Program-made: the position numbers and the translations under genes | Shown: positions 1 to 8,919 of the stretch, one piece after another | Numbering within the stretch: position 1 is the first letter of the stretch | Layout: the number at the start of each line of letters is the position of its first letter | Source of the DNA: Bacteroidota bacterium | GTDB taxonomy: Bacteria; Bacteroidota; Bacteroidia; 2-12-FULL-35-15 | NCBI GenBank assembly: GCA_947479085.1 | Contig: CANJYB010000019.1 | Span: 1-64,000 of the forward strand | Length of the DNA: 64,000 nucleotides | Reading direction: 5' to 3' | Notes under the pieces: generated by a model | Database searches by the model: none | The model's input: only the letters and a program-made list of their open reading frames with translations | Told to the model about the DNA's origin: nothing

Positions 1-280
1 ATAAGTTGAGTATTGTTTTTTTTGCCATTTTTTATTTGTAAAATTCGGGCTTGTTTCCTCTTGAATTACCCAACTTCATTGTATCTTATTAAAACTATAA
101 TGTTAATTTCGTCTCCTTAACTTAATGACATTGCGCTCGCGCCAGCGGGCGAATAGTATTGCAATGACTACTAAAATAAAATAAAATAAAGCGCTATGTT
201 TAGTGGCTGCCAAATAATAATTGTCATAAGCTAAACTCGCCAGCACTTGCAGAAGTTATTAACTCAAAGATTCAGACTAT
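1..280. other. Window-edge intergenic region
   Basis: AT-rich region downstream of the DUF4340 gene. It holds a short repeat of AAATA units near 173-190 and one weak small reading frame on the minus strand (listed separately). No RNA gene or clear terminator hairpin was recognised here. Confidence 0.5.
103..246 (-). CDS. Possible small single-pass membrane protein
   Basis: A minus-strand frame of about 47 codons that could start at GTG (244-246) and stops at 103-105. Its middle encodes a convincing hydrophobic segment (HSALFYFILVVIAILFARW) followed by a basic tail ending RRRN, as in a small inner-membrane protein with a positive-inside end. It lies 35 bp downstream of the DUF4340 gene in the same direction, so it could be the last member of the gld transcript. 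There is no ATG in this frame, and an in-frame stop lies just upstream at 256-258. It may therefore be the decayed tail of a longer gene or a chance frame. The family is not recognised. Confidence 0.3.
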   Translation of the reverse strand: MLASLAYDNYYLAATKHSALFYFILVVIAILFARWRERNVIKLRRRN

Positions 281-1354
281 TTAATGTTTTGGCCTTACCA
301 AAGGTGAAGCAGGATTGGCTTCTCTACCTTTTTTCTGAAAATAATTAGCAGGGGGAAGCATTTTTCCGAAACCAAGGTATTGTACCATGAGTAATTCCTT
401 GTCGTCATTCTGTATGGCATCCATGCGGTCGAGGTCGTACACTATTTCGTTTCCTTCCTTATCCTGTTTGCCCGGGTCTCTTGGTTTTCTTGCAAAAAAA
501 CGGATTTTATTGGTTTTACCTTTGTTATCGGTAATGGTTAAAATATTGATGGGTTGTGCTTTCATTACCGAGTCCACTTGTTTCGGACTGATACTTACTT
601 CAAAACTTTCGTAATTCTGGTGCTGAAAGTAAGAAAGGTACTGTTTTACCGCCATTTCGTCCACATTGGGTAAAAGCGAATTGGTGCCCAGCATTTTTAC
701 TTCGTAATTGTTGTTCCCTTTTATTTTTAACTCATAACTGTATTCTGGTTTGAAAGGAACTTCCATTTTTACTGAAGCAATATCATTAGGATTGTACTTA
801 ATCAATGTGCGGTCTCTCCATCCATTTTCCTCGGTAAAATAACGGGTGGTGAGGTATCCTTCAAATCCGGGTATATACGTTACAAAAGGTTTAGCTGACG
901 TTTCCATTGTTTCAGGATCAATCAATATCATGAAAGTACCTGTAGCATCTTGAGTTTCGGAGCCCACATAATAGGCTTTGGTAAGTTTGTTGTCCTGGTA
1001 TATTTCACATTTAACTGCCTTTCCTGCCAGTCGCTTAATTACATTATCTACTGCGTTTTTCCCAACGGGTTCCTTTACGTCCACTTTACGAATGGTCATC
1101 AATAACACATCAATAGCATCTTTACGAACATCGTATTTTCCGTTTACTCTCCATCCACCTTCCTTTTGGCGTTCGAGGGTAATGGTTGTCCCCTTTTTAT
1201 CGGCAAGGAAAATTTTATTGATGGAGGCAGTATCCTGCACCGCAAAATCTCTTAAGGTTTCTTTTATTGTTCCATTATGTTTGTTGATAATGAACCAAAA
1301 TGAAGAGAAACCTAAAATGATTACTAATAGTATTGCTATCCTGTTTTTTTTCAT
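281..1354 (-). CDS. DUF4340-like membrane-anchored protein of the gld cluster
   Basis: 357 residues. An N-terminal signal anchor (about residues 7-24, rich in I, L and V) is followed by a soluble extracytoplasmic domain. It opens with a segment of the type 'LERQKEGGWRVNGKYDVRK', where a tryptophan-containing strand is followed by a statement of the 'baseline' peptide; this is characteristic of DUF4340 proteins. Such proteins often follow GldG-type ABC components. Here the gene lies 89 bp after gldG in the same direction, separated by a perfect 33-bp palindrome. Inferred role: accessory extracytoplasmic part of the GldFG transporter. No catalytic residues are evident. The family call rests on pattern and context and is moderately secure; the function is unknown. 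Confidence 0.7.
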   Translation of the reverse strand: MKKNRIAILLVIILGFSSFWFIINKHNGTIKETLRDFAVQDTASINKIFLADKKGTTITLERQKEGGWRVNGKYDVRKDAIDVLLMTIRKVDVKEPVGKNAVDNVIKRLAGKAVKCEIYQDNKLTKAYYVGSETQDATGTFMILIDPETMETSAKPFVTYIPGFEGYLTTRYFTEENGWRDRTLIKYNPNDIASVKMEVPFKPEYSYELKIKGNNNYEVKMLGTNSLLPNVDEMAVKQYLSYFQHQNYESFEVSISPKQVDSVMKAQPINILTITDNKGKTNKIRFFARKPRDPGKQDKEGNEIVYDLDRMDAIQNDDKELLMVQYLGFGKMLPPANYFQKKGREANPASPLVRPKH

Positions 1355-1378
1355 GTGTTGATTTGTTATTTTTGCATT

Positions 1379-1411
1379 ACCCCTGTCAGGGTTTAGAACC
1401 CTGACAGGGGT
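1379..1411. repeat. Perfect 15-bp-stem palindrome, copy 1 of 2
   Basis: ACCCCTGTCAGGGTT, a 3-base loop TAG, then the exact reverse complement. It lies between the co-directional genes gldG and DUF4340. A near-identical palindrome is at 40438-40468, again between two co-directional genes. It has no T-tract, so it is not a classical terminator. It looks like a dispersed REP-like hairpin that could stabilise or attenuate the operon transcript. Confidence 0.85.
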
Positions 1412-1443
1412 GTACTTATCAAGATTACTATTCTTAAAACAAA

Positions 1444-3153
1444 CTAAGCTGCGTATTTTCTTTTTCTCCGGTAATGTTGAATTATTCCGAAAAGGATGAT
1501 TAACAGCAATGGAACAAATGTATTAATGAGTTGCCATTTCATTCGTTCATTTTCTACTTTTTTCTTATCCAGTAAACGTAAGGTGAGCTCCCTGTTTCTC
1601 ACACTGATTAAGCCGGAATCATCACAGAGGTAATTCATACAATTGAGAATAAAATTACGGTTACCGTACATCTGGTTGGTATATTTATCAAAACCCAGTG
1701 GATACGGTTTACCGGAACTGGTCTGTACATCATTTTTAAGGATATCACCATCAGAAAGGACAATCATTTTATTTTCTAACCCGGTAGCGGTGTATTTCAT
1801 TTCTTTTTTAAATTCTTCGTCCTGTTTTGGGTCGGCAAGGAATACGCGATTTTCGAACACCGATTTGAATTTCCCTTCCAGCAAAACTCCAATGGTTTGA
1901 TAAGGATTGATAAATGCTTTCGGGTTTAATTCATGGCGAAGGAAATCAAGAGATATACGTACCGGAGCTGCCAGTGTTTTTGAATCGCGGGAAGACTGAA
2001 GTAAAATACTTTTTTTGATTCCTAAGGCTGAAATGGTGTCGATGCTGGAACCAAAATCTGTTTTTACCACATCCAGGTTTTTAGTAATAGGATGATTATT
2101 TACAGGTGAAGCCAAGGGACTAAATATCCATGGCATTAGAGCAATATTAGGAGGTTCACCACGCATGGCCTTATTAATAGGTAATGCAGAACACTTCATA
2201 TCGATGACAAGGTTTTGGTTGATCCTTACTCCGTATTTGAATAACATATTATCCAGATTGAGTTCGTAAGGAACGGCCATAGTTTCTCCCAATTTACGAA
2301 TACTATCCCAACTGGTATATAATGGATCGATTGCCCAAAGCACCTTTCCTCCTTTCATGATAAACTGGTCAATGATGAGTTTGTCTTTTTCTGAAAAGGA
2401 AGAATCGGGTTTGGCAATGATGATGGCTTTTATCCCATCCAGGGCATTTAACTGCTCTTTCAGGGTAATTCGTTTTACAATATAAAATTCCTCAAGTGCG
2501 TGAGCAATGTCTTTTACATCGGTAGTATCCAATTCATCATGTCCCTGTATAAAGGCAATTTCGGGACGAATAACCTGACTTAAATTACGGATGCAACTTG
2601 CAAATTCATATTCAAGTGACTGGATGGAAAGGTTCAACTGGTTTTCGGCAGATTTACCTATCTGGGTTTTCAGCAAGTTCCACGCTATTTCGTGACCTTT
2701 ATAAGTTACAATTGCGCCAGGCCAAAGCACCTGTTCGGTTTTTTTGTTGTCCGTATTGTCTTCTATCGGGCGGGGACGCAGGCCTTTTTTATACAGTTGC
2801 CTGTACACCTCTTCGTTTTGCTTTTTATCAGGATTGGCCGAAGGGTTGATGAATTCGTATTCGATATTATCATTGGAATAGGTTCTGAATTCGTCTAGCA
2901 TTTCCTTGGTTTCATTTCTTAGCATTTTGAAACCGGCCGGAAAATCACCTTCCAGGTAAACCTTCACATACACCACATCGTTAAGTTTACCTAACAGGGA
3001 TTTGGTGGCATCGGAAAGGGTATAACGTTTTTCGGAAGTTAAATCGAAACGATGAAACACAAAAGAACCCACATAGTTGAGCATAATCAATATGATAATG
3101 ACCAGGCTAAAGGCGGTTAAATCTCTTTTTTTATTTCGTTTTGCTACTTTCAA
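1444..3153 (-). CDS. gldG: Gliding-associated ABC transporter substrate-binding component GldG
   Basis: 569 residues with one N-terminal transmembrane segment (about 16-34), a long extracytoplasmic region, and a second transmembrane segment near the C-terminus (about 543-560) followed by a basic tail. This is the layout of GldG, the auxiliary protein of the GldA-GldF-GldG complex needed for gliding in Flavobacterium. Recognisable stretches are SEKRYTLSDATKSLL near the start, the YEFINPSANPDK region, and the internal GKVLWAIDPLY motif. It starts 21 bp after gldF and is clearly in one operon with it. No gldA ATPase gene is in this window, so the ATPase must be encoded elsewhere or supplied by another system. 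Confidence 0.9.
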   Translation of the reverse strand: MKVAKRNKKRDLTAFSLVIIILIMLNYVGSFVFHRFDLTSEKRYTLSDATKSLLGKLNDVVYVKVYLEGDFPAGFKMLRNETKEMLDEFRTYSNDNIEYEFINPSANPDKKQNEEVYRQLYKKGLRPRPIEDNTDNKKTEQVLWPGAIVTYKGHEIAWNLLKTQIGKSAENQLNLSIQSLEYEFASCIRNLSQVIRPEIAFIQGHDELDTTDVKDIAHALEEFYIVKRITLKEQLNALDGIKAIIIAKPDSSFSEKDKLIIDQFIMKGGKVLWAIDPLYTSWDSIRKLGETMAVPYELNLDNMLFKYGVRINQNLVIDMKCSALPINKAMRGEPPNIALMPWIFSPLASPVNNHPITKNLDVVKTDFGSSIDTISALGIKKSILLQSSRDSKTLAAPVRISLDFLRHELNPKAFINPYQTIGVLLEGKFKSVFENRVFLADPKQDEEFKKEMKYTATGLENKMIVLSDGDILKNDVQTSSGKPYPLGFDKYTNQMYGNRNFILNCMNYLCDDSGLISVRNRELTLRLLDKKKVENERMKWQLINTFVPLLLIILFGIIQHYRRKRKYAA

Positions 3154-3174
3154 TTTATGTTTTTCTATTGTTTC

Positions 3175-3924
3175 TTACCATTTACGACTCTCCAACACAA
3201 TGCGGGTTGCAAAAATGAATATGGCTATCATACTTAAAAAATAAAGAATATCCCTGGTATCTATCACTCCCCTGCTCATGGAAGTATAATGATGATTGAT
3301 ACCTAAAGCTATTATCACATTGTCTATTTTCCCGAAAAGAGCAAAGGAGCCCATGAAATCGAAACCAATATACATGATGAAACAAAGCAATAACCCGATA
3401 ATAAAAGACACCACCTGATTTTCGGTAATGGCAGAAGCAAAAATGCCTATGGAAACAAAACCAGCACCAAGAAATAACAAACCAATGTAAGAACCCCAGG
3501 TGCCACCGGTATCAATATTGCCAACTGGATTTCCCAACTTGTACACCGAATAAAAATAAATAAGCGTGGGCAACAGGGAAAACAAAACCAATAGTAAGCC
3601 CGCAAAATATTTTGATAGAATAATCTGCAAATCGGTTATTGGACGGGTAAGCAATAGTTCAATGGTTCCTGATTTTTTCTCATCAGCAAACGAACGCATG
3701 GTAATGGCCGGGATTAAAAACAGGAATACCCATGGTGCAATAATAAATAGAGAATCGATATTGGCATAACCACTATCCAGCACGTTTGCATTAAAACTCG
3801 CATTTGAATTGGAGTTGATAACCCACATAAACAAACTGATTAGCAACAGGAATACACAGATAGCTATGTACCCGATGAGTGAACTTAAAAAACTACGTAT
3901 TTCCTTTTTTAGTAATGTAAACAT
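3175..3924 (-). CDS. gldF: Gliding-associated ABC transporter permease GldF
   Basis: 249 residues with six predicted transmembrane helices, matching the ABC-2 type permease GldF. The family signature MRSFADEKKSGTIELLLTRP follows the second helix (residues about 81-100). It acts in the inner membrane with GldG. The transcript runs on into gldG (21-bp gap) and the DUF4340 gene. The start is the ATG at 3924. The upstream C1 peptidase gene is separated by about 180 bp and a terminator hairpin, so gldF probably has its own promoter in 3925-4050, although no clear -7 box was identified there. Confidence 0.92.
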   Translation of the reverse strand: MFTLLKKEIRSFLSSLIGYIAICVFLLLISLFMWVINSNSNASFNANVLDSGYANIDSLFIIAPWVFLFLIPAITMRSFADEKKSGTIELLLTRPITDLQIILSKYFAGLLLVLFSLLPTLIYFYSVYKLGNPVGNIDTGGTWGSYIGLLFLGAGFVSIGIFASAITENQVVSFIIGLLLCFIMYIGFDFMGSFALFGKIDNVIIALGINHHYTSMSRGVIDTRDILYFLSMIAIFIFATRIVLESRKW

Positions 3925-4049
3925 AAATTGGTTTCAAAAATACTATTTAAAGGGCAACCTGGGGATGTCATTTTGTTTGGCGAAAGTACAAACATTTTAT
4001 TTGAATTGCCCTGTTAATTTCTGTTAAGGTTACATTTATGCTTAAAAAT

Positions 4050-4088
4050 AAAAAGAGGAATACCTTTTTACCGGTTATTCCTCTTTAA
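4050..4088 (-). terminator. Rho-independent terminator of the C1 peptidase gene
   Basis: On the minus strand, AAAGAGGAATAACC pairs with GGTATTCCTCTTT around a short AT-rich loop and is followed by a T-rich run. It lies 16-55 bp beyond the stop codon of the cysteine peptidase gene and upstream of gldF, which supports separate transcription of the two. Confidence 0.8.
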
Positions 4089-4104
4089 AATGTTTGATTA
4101 ATGG

Positions 4105-5280
4105 TTAATGACTTAAGCCTACTTTTTTTGCTATGGCTAAAGGAACTGCGTTTTTATTTACAAGAACACAGGTAGTTTTGTATTGAAAAAATGATTTGGA
4201 ACAAAAGAAATATCCCTTCATATCATTACGGTCGGTGCCCCATGAATTTTTAACAATATAATAAGGAGTTCCTTTCTGGTCTTTTGCTGATCCTATAATA
4301 TGCATTCCATGGTCATCAGTAGTAGATAAATTATCAAATGCTTTCTGACGCATTTCCTGAGTTATTACTTTTTCTGCTATTGGATTGTTGAACATGGAAT
4401 CCAATGCCGCCTTTTGCATAGTATCCGCATCAGCTTCAGGAATTACAGCAATCCCATTTTTAAAGGAGAATGATTTTTCACTTACATCACTCGCCCACTC
4501 TACTGAATATCCTTTATCAATGCTGTTGTCCACCAGATTGGTGAACTCATCCAATGGTACATTGTACACTGCACCGTTGTCCCAGTTGTCAGAAACTTCC
4601 ATGATAAAGGGTTTGTAAAACGGATGGTGGGTAAAAGAACTGAATTCAACATAATCATCAGGGTTAATGCCTGTGTATTGAAGGAAACTGGCAGGCGTAT
4701 ACGATTTACTATCATACGTAAAGCTGTCTGACTTTTTTCCAAGATAGGCATCCAGTATTCCATTAAATCCTTCCAACCAATGGTCGCTGAGTTTTGGTTG
4801 TTTAATAACAGCATCCAAATAAGCTTTTAAAACTGCTACCAGTTCTGCATGATTTGGTTTTTCATTCCCTCCCGGATAAGCACTCTCCGGCATTAAACCA
4901 TATTTACGAATAATATTAATAACGTCATGCGGCTCCCCTCCTTCTTCAAACTGAGCCTTGCCTTGTCTGCGCACATAGTTCATAGCCCTTTCCAGATATG
5001 AGTTGCGCACTATCCACATTTCGCTGAAATCCATTTTAGGTTTTCCTAAACGAATGGCTTCGCTTTCTAAAAATGATTCGGTACTATAACTCCAGCAGGT
5101 ACCGGTTCTGTTCTGATTCTTTACCTCAGTGGAAGTAATATCCTTTACTACAGAAAACTGGTATTTACTTCCTTTGTGATTGGTGCTGAAATCATTGGTT
5201 TTAACTATTGGTGGCATTTCCTGTGCGAAAGCAGATGAAATGAAAAATGATGTAATTGTTAATAGACTTAAGTTTTTCAT
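4105..5280 (-). CDS. Secreted C1-family cysteine peptidase (bleomycin hydrolase / PepC-like)
   Basis: 391 residues with a cleavable signal peptide (residues 1-19, ending SSAFAQ). The papain-fold catalytic residues are visible: Cys62 in NRTGTCWSYST, His327 in DDHGMHIIGSA and Asn345 in IVKNSWGTD. The motif pattern and the insert around residues 150-250 fit peptidase family C1B, aminopeptidase C / bleomycin hydrolase. Members from Bacteroidota are often exported, whereas the classic enzymes are cytoplasmic. Likely role: aminopeptidase-like trimming of peptides in the periplasm or outside the cell. It is a single gene with a terminator directly downstream. The family is certain; the exact substrate is not. 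Confidence 0.9.
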   Translation of the reverse strand: MKNLSLLTITSFFISSAFAQEMPPIVKTNDFSTNHKGSKYQFSVVKDITSTEVKNQNRTGTCWSYSTESFLESEAIRLGKPKMDFSEMWIVRNSYLERAMNYVRRQGKAQFEEGGEPHDVINIIRKYGLMPESAYPGGNEKPNHAELVAVLKAYLDAVIKQPKLSDHWLEGFNGILDAYLGKKSDSFTYDSKSYTPASFLQYTGINPDDYVEFSSFTHHPFYKPFIMEVSDNWDNGAVYNVPLDEFTNLVDNSIDKGYSVEWASDVSEKSFSFKNGIAVIPEADADTMQKAALDSMFNNPIAEKVITQEMRQKAFDNLSTTDDHGMHIIGSAKDQKGTPYYIVKNSWGTDRNDMKGYFFCSKSFFQYKTTCVLVNKNAVPLAIAKKVGLSH

Positions 5281-5445
5281 ATTTTTAAATTTGGAACTGC
5301 AAATATGTGAAATTAAATTGATTTACTTATTTTTTCAATTAAGGGAATTATGAAACTTTTCGTTTGAGGAATAAAGTCAAGGTAAAGATAAAGTTTAATA
5401 AGACGTCTTTGTTAAACATAGATAACATAAAGCGGTTATATTTCT

Positions 5446-5453
5446 TAATTTTG
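5446..5453 (+). promoter_or_regulatory. Promoter -7 box of uvrB
   Basis: TAATTTTG matches the Bacteroidota -7 consensus TAnnTTTG. It ends only 8 bases before the uvrB ATG, so the transcript would have almost no leader. No well-spaced -33 TTG is evident. Confidence 0.55.
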
Positions 5454-5461
5454 CACCCATT

Positions 5462-7486
5462 ATGGAATTTAGCATTATATCCGATTTTGAACCTACAGGA
5501 GATCAACCCACTGCCATTAAACAACTGGTGGAAGGAGTAAAGGGCAATCTGCCTGCTCAAACTTTACTTGGTGTTACCGGTTCGGGCAAAACATTTACCA
5601 TTGCCAACGTAATTAAGCAAACCGGCAAACCAACTCTTATTTTATCACATAATAAAACATTAGCAGCACAGCTATATGGTGAGTTTAAGCAGTTTTTTCC
5701 TCAAAATTCGGTGGAGTATTTTGTTTCTTATTACGATTATTACCAGCCCGAGGCTTTTATCCCAAGTACCAATACATATATAGAAAAAGATTTAGCTATT
5801 AACGATGAAATAGAAAAGTTACGGTTAAGTACGACTTCTGCTTTACTTTCCGGCCGAAGGGATGTTATTGTGGTTTCCTCTGTTTCCTGCATCTATGGTA
5901 TAGGTAACCCAATGGAATTTCGTGAAAACGTAAGAACCTATAATAAAGGGGATATTATTTCAAGAAATAAATTTTTACACCAACTGGTGGAAGGACTTTA
6001 TTCAAGAACCACAGGAGATTTTCTGAGAGGAAACTTCAGGGTAAAAGGCGATACTGTTGATATTAACTTAGCCTATGCTGATTACTCTCTACGTGTTTCT
6101 TTTTTCGGTGATGAAATAGAAGAGATTGAGTATTTTGAAACCAACACCGGCAAGAGTTTCGAGAAGCTCGCAAGTGTCGTGGTGTATCCTGCCAATATAT
6201 TTGTAACAAGCCCAGCCACAATGCAGGGTGCTATCTGGCAAATACAGGAAGATATGGTGAAACAGGTAGACTATTTTAAAGAAATGGGAAAACACCTGGA
6301 GGCGAAACGCCTTGAAGACCGTGTGACCTATGACCTTGAAATGATGAGAGAATTGGGATATTGTTCCGGAATAGAAAACTATTCCCGCTATTTCGACCAT
6401 CGCGCTGCCGGCACACGACCTTTTTGCTTGCTTGATTATTTTCCGGATGATTTTTTAATGGTGATAGACGAAAGCCATGTAACCTTGCCACAAATAAGAG
6501 CCATGTATGGAGGCGACCGTTCAAGAAAAATGAACCTTGTTGAATTCGGTTTCAGGTTACCTTCTGCAATGGATAACCGACCCTTGAAGTATGATGAATT
6601 TGAATCAATGATAAATCAAACCATCTACGTAAGCGCTACTCCGGCTGAATATGAACTGCAGAAATCGGAAGGTATAGTTGCTGAACAGGTGATTCGCCCG
6701 ACAGGTTTATTGGACCCTATTATTGAAGTACGCCCTAGCATTAAACAGATAGACGACCTGCTGGAAGAAATTGATAAAGTTACCAAACGCGATGAGCGCA
6801 TATTGGTGACTACCCTTACCAAACGAATGAGCGAAGAGTTGCAGAAGTACATGCTCAACATTGGTATCCGTTGCCGGTATATCCATTCGGAAGTGGAAAC
6901 ACTGGAGCGGGTGGAAATACTCCGCGATTTGCGATTGGGTAAATTTGATGTATTAATAGGTATTAACCTGTTAAGAGAAGGATTGGATTTACCGGAAGTT
7001 TCACTGGTAGCCATACTTGATGCAGATAAGGAAGGTTTCCTAAGGTCGGACAGGGCATTGACCCAGACAGCAGGACGTGCTGCACGAAATGTTAATGGAA
7101 AAGTAATAATGTATGCCGACAAAATTACCGACTCCATGAAACGCACCATTGATGAAACAGAACGCAGACGCAAGAAACAGATTGCCTATAACTTTGACAA
7201 TGGTTTGGTGCCAACCGCATTAAATAAATCAAAAGCTTCCATAATGGGACAAACCACCGTAATAGTGGATGCCAAAGGAAATCTGGCGCGACCTTATGTG
7301 GAGAATGAAGAAATAAATTATGCTGCTGACCCTGTGGTTCAATACATGAGTAAGGAAGAACTGCAGAAAGCCATTACCAAAACCCGTAAAGCAATGGATG
7401 CTGCTGCCAAGGCATTCGATTTTGTGGAAGCTGCAAGATTAAGGGATGAAATGTTTGGGCTGGAAAAGTTATTTGCAAGTAAATAG
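5462..7486 (+). CDS. uvrB: Excinuclease ABC subunit B, UvrB
   Basis: 674 residues, the usual full length. UvrB is the DNA helicase-like damage-verification subunit of nucleotide excision repair; it is loaded by UvrA and recruits UvrC. Visible features: Walker A GVTGSGKT (37-44), the beta-hairpin region YYDYYQPEAFIP, the DE-box VIDESHVTLPQ, helicase motif V/VI segments GINLLREGLDLPEVSLV and TQTAGRAARN, and a C-terminal UVR domain (about 630-668) that binds UvrC. The start ATG at 5462 gives the standard MEFSIISDFEPTGDQP N-terminus. It is monocistronic, with a long non-coding region downstream. uvrA and uvrC are not in this window. Confidence 0.98.
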   Translation: MEFSIISDFEPTGDQPTAIKQLVEGVKGNLPAQTLLGVTGSGKTFTIANVIKQTGKPTLILSHNKTLAAQLYGEFKQFFPQNSVEYFVSYYDYYQPEAFIPSTNTYIEKDLAINDEIEKLRLSTTSALLSGRRDVIVVSSVSCIYGIGNPMEFRENVRTYNKGDIISRNKFLHQLVEGLYSRTTGDFLRGNFRVKGDTVDINLAYADYSLRVSFFGDEIEEIEYFETNTGKSFEKLASVVVYPANIFVTSPATMQGAIWQIQEDMVKQVDYFKEMGKHLEAKRLEDRVTYDLEMMRELGYCSGIENYSRYFDHRAAGTRPFCLLDYFPDDFLMVIDESHVTLPQIRAMYGGDRSRKMNLVEFGFRLPSAMDNRPLKYDEFESMINQTIYVSATPAEYELQKSEGIVAEQVIRPTGLLDPIIEVRPSIKQIDDLLEEIDKVTKRDERILVTTLTKRMSEELQKYMLNIGIRCRYIHSEVETLERVEILRDLRLGKFDVLIGINLLREGLDLPEVSLVAILDADKEGFLRSDRALTQTAGRAARNVNGKVIMYADKITDSMKRTIDETERRRKKQIAYNFDNGLVPTALNKSKASIMGQTTVIVDAKGNLARPYVENEEINYAADPVVQYMSKEELQKAITKTRKAMDAAAKAFDFVEAARLRDEMFGLEKLFASK

Positions 7487-7620
7487 TTTCCTGAACTGTT
7501 TTCGTAGTTAAGTAAACAATGATTTCCCCCTTAAAATAGTAATGAAGGGTTTGATACTCCTCTAGAAACCGTTTACAACTAATTGATAATCAAAATATAT
7601 TATCGTGTATGTTACATTTA

Positions 7621-7809
7621 ATACTTAAATCTTAGGATTTAATACTTAAATCTGAGGATTTAATACCTAAACCTGAGGATTTAATACGTAAACCTAAGGA
7701 TTTAATACGTAAACCTGAAGATTTAATACGTAAACCTAAGGATTTAATACGTAAATCTGAGGATTTAATACGTAAACCTGAGGATTTAATACTTAAATCT
7801 GAGGATTTA
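7621..7809. repeat. 21-bp tandem array A, nine copies
   Basis: Nine back-to-back units of exactly 21 bp, starting at 7621, 7642, 7663 and so on. The core is TAAACCTGAGGATTTA or TAAATCTGAGGATTTA. Units differ by C/T, G/A and CT/CG substitutions only, with no length changes. Each unit has a small dyad (TAAATC..GATTTA around TGAG). A unit-like copy in inverted orientation lies just downstream (about 7834-7857). The array is intergenic, has no spacers and resembles no transposon end. Confidence 0.95.
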
Positions 7810-7935
7810 GGTAGCGGTAGGTAGCTACCACTAGTTAAATCTGACGATTTAAGTATTAAAAGGTATGATTTAAGTAGTGAATCTTCAGGTAATTGTAGGA
7901 AATGTAAAAGTCGAGAAATTTAACCTGAATGGGTA

Positions 7936-7973
7936 TAAAAAAATCCCTGCCACCTGGCAGGGATTTTTTTTAT
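7936..7973. terminator. Bidirectional terminator hairpin
   Basis: AAAAATCCCTGCC, loop ACCT, then GGCAGGGATTTTTTTT: a perfect GC-rich stem with A- and T-tracts on both sides. It lies 450 bp after uvrB and beyond array A. It could stop uvrB read-through or any minus-strand transcript from the small gene near 8.2 kb. Confidence 0.85.
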
Positions 7974-8131
7974 TCCATTTATTAGAATTGACTGTTTTTA
8001 TTCAAGGTGCTTATTGAAATAAAACCGGATTGAATTTGGAATTTCTATTACTAAAAAATAAAATTCTATAAAAACAATATATCACTGATTGGGCACTAAG
8101 AAGCAATGCGAATGGGAAATAAAACGACCCT

Positions 8132-8273
8132 TTAGAAATACAATTGAATAAGTCCTAAAACCAATACATTAACAGTTACCACCAGCATAACAAGAATAAT
8201 CATTACTCCTGCAAAGTCCTTATTGCCGGGTGAATTAGTAGTCTTTCCTGTTTTTTTCAATTCGGTTATCATG
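8132..8273 (-). pseudogene. Possible small membrane protein with a one-base frame break
   Basis: The minus-strand ATG at 8273 opens MITELKKTGKTTNSPGNK but then meets a stop at about codon 35. Removing a single A (from the A7 or A3 run) joins it to a downstream frame reading DFAGVMIILVMLVVTVNVL, a strong transmembrane helix ending at a stop at 8132-8134. The joined product would be about 46 residues with a basic N-terminus and one helix, typical of a small inner-membrane protein. This is either a real frameshift, a sequencing error in a homopolymer, or chance. The family is not recognised. Confidence 0.3.
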
Positions 8274-8776
8274 GTTCAAATTTTCATTTTATTACAAACT
8301 TATTGCTATTTGCAACAGCAATCGTAAAGCAAAAGTTAAGAATTCGTTAACTTATCTTATTATTTCGGGTATTATCAAAACACCAAATTTGCTGCCAACC
8401 GTTTCTAACTTTAACCACTCCCCTATATTATTGGTTTTTGTAACAAAAATGATGTTCCTATATGGAATTAAGGGATTTAAAAAACCGGAGTAATATAATG
8501 CATCTGAAACTGCCTTTCAAATTAATTTTGGGTACTTTTTGTTTTTCGAAAAAATGGGCAAAAAGCTATATTTTATAGGTCTTTGGAAGAAAAAGGTAGC
8601 GAAATAAAATTACCCTTTTCTGAAGAAAAAGAAATTAATTAACAAAAAAATCCTTTCACGTTTTTTAAAGCATGGTTAAATACCCTGTTATTATTGAATT
8701 TTACTTTATTCTCCCTTATGGCAATTATTAAAAAACGTGGATTTTTTTTTATTTTATAGTATTTTATCAATAGTTA

Positions 8777-8808
8777 TTTGAAATAAAAAAAAAGATTATT
8801 TAACTTTG
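8777..8808 (+). promoter_or_regulatory. Bacteroidota consensus promoter of the ravA-viaA operon
   Basis: TTTG at 8777-8780, 20 bases, then TAACTTTG at 8801-8808. This matches the -33 TTTG and -7 TAnnTTTG consensus with ideal spacing. The predicted start site would leave a leader of about 105 nt before the ATG at 8920. Confidence 0.75.
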
Positions 8809-8919
8809 TTTGTCAAATGTTCAAAAACGGATAACTATTTACTTTTATTGCACTTTAAATTATCAATTAAAAAATCAACATAAAAAAAAGAAAAACAGAG
8901 AATATTATTTTTTAACAAC

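Larger units (their letters stand above)
7487..8919. other. 1.4-kb region without an intact gene
   Basis: Between uvrB and the ravA-like gene. It contains a nine-copy 21-bp tandem array (7621-7809) with an inverted partner copy, a strong bidirectional terminator hairpin (about 7936-7973), a possible frameshifted small membrane gene on the minus strand (8132-8273), and the ravA promoter (8777-8808). The stretch 8285-8770 is very AT-rich and nothing else was recognised in it. Confidence 0.7.

Noticed and set aside
6625-7173. Minus-strand reading frame of 182 codons opposite uvrB
   Set aside because: Fully inside uvrB on the other strand, rich in Ser/Arg/Leu as usual for antisense frames, with no domain.
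7621-7809. CRISPR interpretation of the tandem arrays
   Set aside because: Units are contiguous with no spacers, and no cas gene is in the window.
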